From Lasiosphaeris hirsuta (taxonomy: Eukaryota > Ascomycota > Sordariomycetes > Sordariales > Lasiosphaeriaceae), in NCBI GenBank assembly GCA_030549175.1, contig JAUKUA010000006.1, positions 124,001-188,000 on the forward strand: a stretch of 64,000 nucleotides of DNA, written 5' to 3'. A program made the position numbers and the translations under genes. Below are positions 22,896 to 33,456 of the stretch, in pieces. Numbering within the stretch: position 1 is the first letter of the stretch; each line of letters opens with the position of its first letter. Under the pieces are notes generated by a model. The model was not told the DNA's origin and did not search any database. It saw only the letters and a program-made list of their open reading frames with translations.

Positions 22896-24210
22896 TATTA
22901 TACTAATAAGCTTACTTAGGTTAACAGGATTATTAACCTCCTTAACCAAGCTATATACTAACGGTATAAACTACATATAAGAAGTATATATCCATCGACC
23001 TATGACTACGTAGATAAGAGAACTATCATAGAAGATAGCTATAACATGGCTTAACCTCGGGACACGATCCCATACATAGCTCATGGCCTATTTAGCTAAT
23101 ACGTAAGTCAACGGATTCTCCTAAGTACCTATGGGTTATAACGGAATACTTAAAACTACTTATAAGTTAGAGTAGCTATACAACGGACCTTACCCATACT
23201 AAGTAACATTATTAAACTTTAGATTTGTCATAGATAAACTATCTAACCTCAGTATCATAGCTAAGGCCTACATAGTTAGCCCAGACCCTACAGTTAATCT
23301 TTCGAATAATAGACTTTCCTACTATTATTAATATTCCTTTAGAAGACCTAGAACCCGACGTTCTCCGGAGTCTAGCTTCAATAGTAATAAGTAGCCACGA
23401 CCCCCGTATATAAGTCACGAAGAAAACTGTTACTGTGATAGCTAACCGGGAGATTAACCTAACAGTACTATAGCTAACGTAAGTACTAAGAACGTAAAGA
23501 AATACTTATAGTAATAAACACTATGTTACTAAAGCTATATAGATAAGTACTAATACCGGCCGTGGACCAACGTATGATAGACCGGCTTTACTTAGCTTGT
23601 AACCGCTGATTTATAAGGCGTGAGAGACAGGTGGCTAGAAAGAAGATTCGGGACCGACGGGCGGCTAGAAGGATCCTTTAGATATTTCGGTATCCTTATA
23701 TTTTGTACATAGCCTTCCATAAGTAGAGTAAGTATACTACGATAGATCCTCGAGAAGAAGAAGCTCCCCAGTTCTCTTTAAACAAACCTAGAAAGATTAT
23801 CAGCTAAACTTCAGTAAGGCTGAGAGGTAATACAACCTTATGAACCCTTTTGTTTCTCCTAACTTGTAACTACGAAGTATTATGTCTTATCTTCTGTTAG
23901 ATCATTCCATCTCCCTAAACCTCCTTCTCCCTAGCTCTCCACCACTTTACATTACGACAGTTAACTCCCTCACCGTTCTATTTTAAACCTCTAAATCGGA
24001 CCTTGTACTTATGAAGCCTTACGAAGATCAAGTCCCTGAGTTTGTCGTGTAAAAGCTTTAAACTAGACTAATAACAATTGTCGGGGTGGTTCGTTAAACG
24101 GTTGAGTCGAGAGTTAGGAAAAGGTTAAAGCTCTGTAATCTGACTCTTCATTAGATATCTCACCTTGTGGTTGTCACACCCCAGACCTTCGTGGCCTAGT
24201 CTGTGTCACA
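22896..24210 (+). repeat. 3' LTR of I
   Basis: It is 1315 bp, equal to its 5' partner. The inner start is mutated (tattatactaataagc) and the outer end is clean (GTTGTCACACCCCAGACC to CTGTGTCACA). The purine tract aaaaggggagataa precedes it. Confidence 0.94.
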
Positions 24211-24215
24211 CAAGG

Positions 24216-25939
24216 TTCTTAACCGCCGTCAAGCCCAATAGGCTCAGTAACTCGCTACCTTCGATTTCATTATTAATTTCTATCCCGGCACATAAAATAC
24301 CAAGGCAGATACTCTCTCACGGTATAAAAAGTACCTTCCGAAAGGAGGAGATAAAAACTAACCGATAACCTCTGTTTTAAACAAAGAATATTTTTCATAC
24401 TCTAAAGTTCTTACATTTATACTCTCAAAAGTACGTCTCTATAACATTCTAACACTAAAGTAGAACGAAGAATTCTTCGAGTAAATTAAGGCTACTATTC
24501 CTACAGACGAAACATATCAAAAAGCTTTAATTTCCCTTAGAAAGAACGTAACTAACGAAGACGGAATCTTATTTATGAAAAATCGTATTTAGATCCCTAA
24601 TAACAAGGAACTTAAGATCCAGATCATCTACTCGGAACATAATACCAAAGTAGTAGACTACATAGGTATAGATAAGACCGTTAAACTTATCAGACGGCAC
24701 ATGTTTTAACGAAACCTCGAGAAGGACGTTACTAACTTTGTACGTTCTTATCATAAGTATTAAAGTAATAAGCTAAGACGCCACCTTCCTTTCGGACTAC
24801 TTTATCTTATTAAGTTAAAATACTCTTCTTAAAGACTTATTTTAATAGACTTTATAATAAACCTTCCTCTTTTTAATAGATATAGTTTTATCTAGGTTAT
24901 TGTCAATACCTTTACTAAAATGACATACTTTATTCCTTTAAAAGACGATACTAAAAAGACAAAAGACTTAATTCTAATCTTTACTTATAAATGTTAGAAA
25001 TATCATAGTATATCTATTAGTATTATCTCTGATCGGGATTTCCGGTTTAACGTAAGCTTATGGCGTAACTTTTTTAAATATGTCGAAGTTAAGTTAAGAA
25101 TGTTAACTTCGTTCTATCCCGAAACAGATAACTAGACTAAACGTCTCAATTAATATATCGAAGCTTACCTTAGGGCCTTCGTTAACTATGAAATAAATAA
25201 CTAAGACATCTTGTTACCTATAACTAAATTTACGTGGAATAATACCAAATCGACTTCTACTAATAGCTTCTTATTCTACGCCAATTATAGATATTATTCG
25301 GCTATAAATAATCTATCTAACAAATCTATACGTAACCTATATAGTAAGATTATAACATATTAAATAACGACGGTCTACGAAAACCTTTACGAAACCCTTA
25401 AAGAATCTTAAGAATAGATAAAGAAGTACGTAGACAGAAAGAAAACGGAAGTATCCTCCTTTAAGAAAAAGTAACTAGTAATACTTAACATATGGAACAT
25501 TAGGACTAAGAGACCTTCCAAAAAGCTAGATAAGAAGTTACTTAGCCCGTTTAAAATCTCTAAGGTAATATCTCCTATAGCTATAAAACTCGAACTCTTA
25601 GAACGCTAGAAAATTTATCTTACCTTTCATATCTTTCTCATTAAACCTTTCCGAACCGGCTTCTAACCGATCTCTGACCTTATTTAGGTCTTAGAGTAAG
25701 TAGGAGACGTTTACCTTAAGAAATTCATAGTAGAGGAAATCATGAACTTCCGTACTAAGAAAAAGATAGTAGAGTATCTCGTTAAATGGGAAGAATATCC
25801 CGAAGAGAAAGATTAGACTTAGGAACTATACGAGTACTTTTTTAACACCTAGGAACTTTAGGACTTCCACGTTAAGTATCTACGTAAGTTAAGAGACCTT
25901 AGGGTTCTTAACCCCAGGACTTAAGACGAGTCCTTATAG
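24216..25939 (+). pseudogene. pol: Element G pol, part 3: RNase H end, integrase, chromodomain
   Basis: G's pol resumes after I with ttcttaaccgccg. The integrase HHCC module lies near 24640-24770, the core from about 24850 and the chromodomain at about 25740-25900. The frame ends at TAG 25937-25939, followed by the purine tract gaagggagatgg and the 3' LTR. RIP stops are frequent. Confidence 0.87.
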
Positions 25940-25951
25940 GAAGGGAGATGG

Positions 25952-27279
25952 TATTATATTAGTAGGCTTACCTAGGTTAATAAGGTCATCAACCTTCTTA
26001 ACCGAGTTATATACTAACGGCACGAACTATACATAAGAAGTATATATCTATTAACCTATGAATATTTATCATAGATTATATAAATAAGAGAATTATTATA
26101 GAGGATGGCTATAATGTAACTTAACCTCAGGATACGATCTTACACATAGCTTATAGCCTATTTAGCTAACACGTAAGTTAGTAAATTCTTCTAAGTATCT
26201 ATAGGTCACGATAAGATACCTAGAACTACTTATAAGCTAAAGTAGCCGTATAACGGATCTTACCTGTACTAAGTAACGTTATTAAACTTTAAATTTGTTA
26301 TAAACAAGTTATCTAACCTCAACATCGTAACTAGGACTTATATAATTAGCCTAGACCCTACAGCTAGTCTTTCGAATCATAGACCTTCCCGCTATCATTA
26401 GTATTTCTTTAGAAGACTTAGAACCCGATGTTTTCCGAAGTCTAGCTTCAATAGTAACAAGTAGCCATAACCCCTACGTATAAGTCACGAAGGGAACCGT
26501 TATTATGACAGCCGACTAAGGGATTAACTTAACAGTACTATAGCTAACGTAAGTACTAAGGACATAAAGGAATACCTATAGTAATGGATACCATGCCACT
26601 AAAGCTATATAGATAAGTACTAATACCGGCCGTAGACTAACGTATGATAGGCCGGCTTTACTTAGCTTATAGCCGCTGATTTGTAAGGTGTAAGGGACGG
26701 GCGGCTAGAAAGGAGATTCGGAACTAACGGACGGCTAGGAGGATCCTTTAGGTATTTTAGTACTCTTATATTTTATATATAACCTTCTATAAGTAGAGTA
26801 GGTACGCTACGACAGATCCTCGAGAGAAAGAAGCTTCCTAGTTCTCTTTGGACAAACTTAGAAAGATTATCAGCTAAACTTCAATGAAGCTAAGGGGTAA
26901 TATAACCTTGTGAACCTTTCTGTTTCTCTTGACTTACAACTACGAAGTATTATGTCTTATTTTCTATTAGATCATTCTATCTCCTTGAACCTCCTTCTCC
27001 CTAGCTCTCTACCACTTTATATTACGATAGTTAACTTCCTTACCGTTCTGTTCTAAACCTCTAAATCGGACCTTGTGCTTATTAGCCTTACGAAGATCAA
27101 GTCCCTGAGTTCGTCGTGTGAAAGCTCTGAACTAGACCAATAGCAATTGTCGGGGTAGTTCGCTGAACGGTTAAGTCGAGAGTTAAGAAAAGGTTAAAGC
27201 TCTATAGTCTGACTCTTCATTTGATATCTCACCTTGTGGTTATCACACCCCAGACCCTCGCGGACTAGCCTATGTCACA
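25952..27279 (+). repeat. 3' LTR of G
   Basis: It is 1328 bp. The inner start is mutated (tattatattagtaggc) and the outer end reads tatcacaccccagaccctcg to tatgtcaca. It is followed by the right CATAT duplication and A's integrase. Confidence 0.93.
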
Positions 27280-27284
27280 CATAT

Positions 27285-28065
27285 CAAGGCCTATCTTAAA
27301 GTCTTTATAAACTATAAGATAAATAATTAAGATATCTTATTACTTACAGCTAAATTTACGTAGAATAACGCCAGATCGACTTTTACTAATAGCTCTTCCT
27401 TTTACATTAACTATAAATATTATCCGGCCGTTAATAATCTACCTAATAAATTTACGTATAACCTATATAGTAAGATCATAGCATACTAGATAACTACGGT
27501 CTATGAGAACCTTTACGAAACTCTCAAAGAATCTTAAGAACAGATAAAGAAGTACGTAGATAAGAAACGAACGGAGGTATCTTCCTTTAAAGAAAAGTAA
27601 CTAGTAATACTTAATATACGAAATATTAAGACTAAGAGACCTTTTAAGAAACTAGACAAGAAGTTACTCGGCCTATTTAAAATCTCTAAGGTAGTATCTC
27701 TCTTAGCCGTAAAACTTAAACTTCTAGAGTGTTAGAAAATTTATCCTACCTTCTATATCTCTCTTATTAAACCTTTCCGAACCGGCTCTCAGCTGATCCC
27801 TAACTCTATTTAGGTCTTGGAATAAGTAGGAGACGTTTATCCTAAGGAATTCATAGTAGAGAAAATCATAAACTCTCGTACTAAGAAAAGGATAGTAGAA
27901 TATCTTGTCAAATGGGATAGGTACCCCGAAGAAAAAGATTAGACTTAGAAACTATATAAGCACTTCTTTAACATCTAGGAACTTTGGAACTTCTACGTTA
28001 AGTACCTACGTAAGCTAAAAGACCTTAGAATTATTAACCCTAAGACTCGAGATAAGTCTTCTTAG
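27285..28065 (+). pseudogene. pol: Element A pol, distal part: integrase C-terminus and chromodomain
   Basis: This continues A's pol from 1104. It starts in the integrase C-terminal region (the EAYLRxFVNY block of the family) and passes the chromodomain (EYLVKWDRYPEEKD-like, with the Trp codon TGG still intact near 27912). It ends at TAG 28063-28065, followed by the purine tract aggaggggagatag. Confidence 0.87.
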
Positions 28066-28077
28066 GAGGGGAGATAG

Positions 28078-29406
28078 TATTATACTAGTAGGCTTACCTA
28101 GGTTAACAAGGTCATTAACCTCCTTAACCGAGTTATATACTAACGGCACAAGCTACATATAAGAAGTATATACCCATTGACCTACGAACATCCGTTATAA
28201 ATTACGTAGATAAGGGAATTATCATAGAGGATAGCTATAACGTAGCTTAACCTCGGAACACGATCTTACACGTAGCTTATGGCCTATTTAGCTAACACGT
28301 AAGTCAGCGGATTTTCCTACAGTACCTACAGGTTATAACGGAATACCTAGAACTACTCACAAGCCAAAGTAGCCATACAATAGATCTCACCCGTACTAAG
28401 TAACATTATTAAACTTTAGATTTGTTATAAACAAGCTATTTAACCTTAGTATCGTAGTCAGGGCCTACATAGCTAGCCTAGACCTTATACCTAGTCTTTC
28501 GAATCATAGACTTCCCTACTATCGCTAGTATTCCTTTAGAAGACTTAGAACCTAACGTTCTCCAAAGTCTAACTTTAGTAGTAACAAGTAGCCGTAACCC
28601 CCATATATAAGTCATGAAGGAAACTATTACTATAACAACTGACTAAGAGATTAACTTAACAGTACTATAGTTAACATAAGTACTAAGGACGTAAAGAAAT
28701 ATTTATAATAATAGATACTATGTCACTAGAGTTATATAAATAAGTACTAATACCGGCCATAAACCGACGTATGATAGGCCGGCTTCACTTGGCTTATAGC
28801 TACTGATTTATAGGGCGTGAGAGACGGGCGGCTAGAAAGGAGATTCGGAACCAACGGACGGCTAGGAGGATCCTTCAGGTATTTTAGTATCCTTATATCT
28901 TATACATAGCCTTTTATAAATAGGACAGATGTACTACGACGGATCCTCGAGAGAAAGAAGCTTCCTAGTTCTTTTTAGATAAACCTAGAAAGATTATTAA
29001 CTAAACTTCAGTAAAGCTAAGGGGTAATACAACCTTATAAACCCTTCTGTTTCTCCTGACTTACAACTACGAAGCATTATGTATTATCTTCTGTTAGATC
29101 ATTCTATCTCCCTGAACCTCCTTTTCCCTGGCTCTCTACCACTTTATATTACGATAGTTAACTCCCTCACCGTTCTGTTCTAAACCTCTAAATCGGACCT
29201 TGTGCTTATTAGCCTTACGAAGATCAAGTCTCTAAGTTCGTCGTATGAAAGTTCTAAACTAGACCAACAGTAATTGTCGGGGTGGTTCGCTGAACGGTTA
29301 AGTCGAGAGTTAAGAAAAGGTTAAAGCTCTGAAGTCTGACTCTTCAATCGATATCTCACCTTGTGGTTGTCACACCCCAGACCTTCGCGGGCTGGCCTGT
29401 GTCACA
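28078..29406 (+). repeat. 3' LTR of A
   Basis: It is 1329 bp. The inner start is mutated (tattatactagtaggc) and the outer end is clean (GTTGTCACACCCCAGACCTTC to CTGTGTCACA). The presumed duplication CTTAA follows at 29407-29411. Confidence 0.93.
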
Positions 29407-29411
29407 CTTAA

Positions 29412-29637
29412 GTATTATAGTAGAAAAACTAAAGGAGGTAAGGAAATTCCGAAGCCTCTCGGAAAGATCTCTAAAGTTAAACTTAAACATAGAAAATAAG
29501 TTAACGACAAGGATACCAAAGAAAAATCCCGGCCCGTTAAGAAAGCTAAGATCTTTTTTATAACAGAAATAAATTACCTTAAGCTTTTTTCTTATATAGT
29601 TAAACTCTTTGATAATGAAGGTATATCGGATTTTTAA
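29412..29637 (+). pseudogene. gag: Element B gag, 3' end
   Basis: This is the last part of Gag from the end of the CCHC knuckle (L-K-Y-Y-S-R-K-T) through a Lys-rich tail to the stop TTT-TAA at 29635-29637. It overlaps the pol start at GGATTTT (29628-29634). Sequence identity to other copies is visibly lower here. Confidence 0.8.
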
Positions 29638-32115
29638 CTGGTACCTAGAATCTCGTGGCATTTAGAACCGTACCTCGAATCGCCGTAAGTTCTATAAAAC
29701 GTATCCGTTTCACCTCCCTACTCGAAGAAACCTTTTCTCCCAAGTAATAGGATAAAACTAAGACCTAAGAAAGACCCTCTTATAAAAAGGCTAAACGAAG
29801 CTACGAGCTATATTATAGCGTTCGTAAGATTGTTCCTATAACTATTGTCTGTTATAGAGCTATAGAAATTCCCGTCCGAGCCTTCTTTAACCCTAGAACC
29901 TTTAGCCTAGTTATAAGCTAAGACCTCGTTAAGAAATAAAATATCTCTTATATAGTTAAAATAATATTAAAACCCTTAGAAACTTTTAATATCATAATTA
30001 ACCTCGATTTAGGAAAAACCTATACTAAGGAAATCGTTTTACGATACTAAGTAAAATACTTCTCTTATATTATGTTTAAAATCTTACCTCTCGATACTAA
30101 ATATAATGTCCTCCTATCTTACTAGTAGTTATAATAGTACTTGCCGGACTATCTATGAGACTATGATATCTCAAAAGTAACCTTTGAATCTGACTATTAT
30201 CGTTAAAACTACATTTCTTTTATAATTCTTAGGAAAAAGAGCTCTATCGCTAGTGTCATAATGTCTTATATCTCGAAAATCTCTAAAAGATTTAGGACCT
30301 TTATACCTTTAGCGTCTCTTAAAGCGGCCTAATAGCTTTTAAACTACTAGCTATGAGATTATATGATCGATATAATAAAAGATAAAAAGTTCCTATAGGG
30401 ACTAATCTATCTTATATCATACCTAGAAAAGAAGATCCTTCGTAAATAACTAAACTAAATACTTTTAAAAGGTAAGATACGGAAGTTAAAATCATTCTAT
30501 TCTTTACCTATCTTTTTTATAAACAAGGAAGTATCTATAGAAAAGGTAGCTACTAAGAATCCGGAGAATCTCCGTCCTATAGTCGACTATCGAAAAATTA
30601 AAAAAACGAACCGTTAAAAACCGCTATCTGTTATCCCTAATCACTAAACTTTAAGATATTTTTACTAAATCTATTATCTTTATAAAGATAAATCTAAAGT
30701 CGGGTTTTAACTTAATTCGGATAAAGGAAGGCCATAAGTAGAAAATAACGTTTCAAACCTATTACGGCCTCTTCGAATTTAACATAATATCCTTTAGCCT
30801 TACTAATACTCCTATTACCTTCTAAGACATAATAAATTATATCTTTCGAGACCTTATCGACTAAGGCCTCCTATCTTACATCGACGACCTTCTTATCTAT
30901 GCCAATTTGAAGAAGTAACACGATAAGATTATAATAGAAATACTTAAAAGACTCTAAAAACATAACCTTACGATTAACCCCTCGAAATATATATAAGATA
31001 CTAAGAAACTCGAATACCTAGGCTATATTATCAATACTAAAGGTATCGTAATATCAAAAGATAAGGTAAAATATATTTTCTTATAGAAATAGCCTATGTC
31101 GATAAAAGAAGTTTAATAATTTAATAGATTTATAAACTTCTATAGACGTTATATCATAGGTTATTTACGTATTATTAAACTACTTACTAACTCTACGAAT
31201 CTTACCTAAAAATCTTAGAAGTGGACAAACTAAATAAATGTAACATTTCAAACGTTAAAAACAGCCTTTACGAAAGTACCTATCCTAGTTTATTTCGACC
31301 CTAATAAACCACCTATAATCGAACCGGATACCTCTAATTATATACTCGGCTCGATCATGTAACAAAAGTAAAATAACGGTAAGATTTATCCTATAGCCTT
31401 TTACTTTAAGAAACTTATCTCTACGGAAATTAACTATGAGATTTACGATAAGAAACTCCTTATGATAGTTAATTCTTTCTAACGATAGAGACACTACCTA
31501 AAGAGGACTAAGTACTATATCGAAATCTTCTTAGACTATCGTAACTTAAAATACTTCTAGACCACGAAGGTCCTTAACTACCACTAAGCCCGTTAAGCTC
31601 AACAGCTCGTTACCTTCGATTTCGTCATCAATTTCTATCCTAGCACACAAAATGCCAAGGTAGATACTCTCTCATAGTACGAAAAGTACCTTCTGGAAGG
31701 GGGGGATAAAAACTAACCGATAACCTCTATTTTAAACAAGGAACATTTTTTATACTCTAAAGTTTCTATGTTTATACTCTTAAAGGTATGTCTTTATAAT
31801 ATTCTAATACTAAAATAAAACGAAGAATTCTTCAAGTAAATCAAAGCTACTACCCCTACAGACAAAACATATTAAAAGGCTCTAGTCTCTCTTAGAAAGG
31901 ATATAACTAATAAAGACGGAATCTTATTTATAAAGAATCACATTTAGATTCTTAATAATAAGGAACTTAAGATCTAGATTATCTACTCCGAATACGATAC
32001 CAAAGTAGCAGGTTATATAGGTATAGATAAGACCGTTAAACTCATTAAATGGTACATGTTTTAGTAAAACCTTAAAAAGGACGTCGCTAAGTTCGTATAC
32101 TTCTGTCATAAGTAT
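29628..32115 (+). pseudogene. pol: Element B pol, part 1: protease, RT, RNase H, integrase start
   Basis: The region after the frameshift site is divergent and has extra sequence around 29690-29760. The protease catalytic segment reads N-P-R-T, from D-P-G-T. The RT active site YIDD at 30877-30888 is intact. A run of seven A near 30600 adds one base relative to other copies and breaks the frame. RNase H lies near 31260-31680 and the HHCC module near 31990-32115, where element C cuts in. Confidence 0.85.
32111..32115. repeat. Target-site duplication of C, left copy (AGTAT)
   Basis: AGTAT at 32111-32115 recurs at 40858-40862. Joining the flanks gives cataagtattaaagtaataag, as in the integrase of uninterrupted copies. 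Confidence 0.95.
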
Positions 32116-33444
32116 TGTGACATAGGCCAGTCCGCGATAGTCTGGGGTGTAACAACCACAAGGTGAGATATCGAATGAAGAATCAGACTACAGAGCTTTA
32201 ACCTTTTCCTAACTCTCGACTTAACCGTTCAATGAACCACCCCGACAATTACTGTTGGTCTAGTTCAAAGCTTTCATACGACGAACTCAGGGACTTGATC
32301 TTCACAAGGCTAATAAGTACAAGGTTTGATTTAGAGGTTTAGAACAGAACGGTAAGGGAGTTAACTGTCGTAATGTAAAGTAGTAAAGAGCTAGGGAGAA
32401 GGAGGTTTAGGGAGATAGAATGATCTAACGGAAGATAAGACATAATACTTCGTAGTTACAAGTCAGGAGAAACAGAAGGGTTCATAAGGTTATATTACCC
32501 CTCAGCTTCACTAAAGTTCAGTTGATAATCTTTCTAGGTTTTTCTAAAGAGAACTAGGGAGCTTCTTCCTCTTAAGGATCCGTCGTAGTATACCTACCTT
32601 ACTTATAGAAGGCTATATATAAAATATAAGGATACTAAAATATCTAAAAGATCCTTTTAGCCGCCCGTCGGTCCCGAATCTCCTTTCTAGCCGTCCGTCT
32701 CTCACACCTTACAAATTAGCGGTTACAAGCTAAGTAAAGCCGGCTTATCATACGTTGGTCCACGGCCGGTATTAGTACTTATCTATATAACTTTAGTAAT
32801 ATAGTATCCATTACTACAAGTGTTCCTTTACGTCCTTAGTACTTATGTTAGCTATAGCACTATTAAGTTAATTCTTAGGTCGGCTATTATAGTAACGGTT
32901 TCTTTTATGACTTATATACGGGGGTCGTAGCTACTTATCACTACTAAAGCTAGACTCCGGAGAATGTCGGGTTCTAAGTCTTCTAAAGGAATATTAGCGA
33001 TAACGAGGAGGTTTATAACTTGAAAGACTAGTTGTAGGGTCTAAGCTAGCTATATAGGCTCCGACTACGATACTAAGATTAAATAGCTCGTCTATAATAA
33101 ATTTAAAGTCTGATAGTGTTACCTAGTACGGGTAAGATCCGTTTATACGGCTACTTTAGCTTATGAGTAGTTCTAGGTATTCCATCGCGACCCGTGGGTA
33201 CTTAGGAGAATCCGCTGACTTATATACCGGCTAAATAAGCTATTAACTATACGTAGGATCATGTCCCGAGGTTAAGCTATGTTACGGCCATTCTCTGTGA
33301 TAGTTCCCTTATCTACGTAATCCGTAATAGATATTCGTAGGTCAATAGGTATGTACTTCTTATATATAGTTCGTACCGTTGGTATGTAGCTCGGTTAAGA
33401 AGGTCGATAACCCTGTTAACCTAGGTAAGCCTACTAATGTAACA
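32116..33444 (-). repeat. 3' LTR of C
   Basis: It is 1329 bp. On the plus strand it begins tgtgacataggccag (outer, little mutated) and ends ctaatgtaaca (inner, mutated). The purine tract of C lies just beyond, at about 33445-33458 (pyrimidines on the plus strand). Confidence 0.94.
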
Positions 33445-33456
33445 CTATCTCCCCTT

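Larger units (their letters stand above)
15506..24210 (+). mobile_element. Element I: complete, uninterrupted family 1 chromovirus
   Basis: It is 8705 bp with two 1315-bp LTRs. The flanking duplication is CAAGA at 15501-15505 and CAAGG at 24211-24215; one G-to-A change explains the mismatch. It is inserted in G's pol between RNase H and integrase. Both LTRs lack about 13 bp relative to the family (after the CATACCCATCGACC block, near 15610 and 23002), so the deletion preceded this transposition and marks a sublineage. Confidence 0.95.
1105..27279 (+). mobile_element. Element G: complete family 1 chromovirus carrying H and I
   Basis: Element G has two LTRs of 1328 bp each and a perfect CATAT duplication at 1100-1104 and 27280-27284. 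With H and I and one copy of each of their duplications removed, G is about 8739 bp. It interrupts A's integrase just after the conserved motif reading cttaattaacatat. G's own pol is cut twice, by H at 6275 and by I at 15506. The outer LTR ends keep CA/TG dinucleotides and the inner LTR ends are heavily mutated. Confidence 0.95.
1..29406 (+). mobile_element. Element A: family 1 chromovirus, 3' part, split by G
   Basis: Element A is seen in two pieces, 1-1104 and 27280-28077, plus its 3' LTR at 28078-29406. Its 5' LTR, gag and the first part of pol lie left of the window. The two pol pieces join cleanly once G (1105-27279) and one CATAT duplication are removed. The LTR ends at 29406 in GTCACA, followed by CTTAA, the presumed right target duplication, and then by gag sequence of element B. 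A is therefore inserted in B's gag near the zinc knuckle. The partner CTTAA is outside the window, so the left boundary is inferred. Confidence 0.85.

Noticed and set aside
29356..29661. Open frames on both strands across the A/B junction (101 and 66 codons).
   Set aside because: They join A's LTR end to B's gag, so they are junction artefacts.
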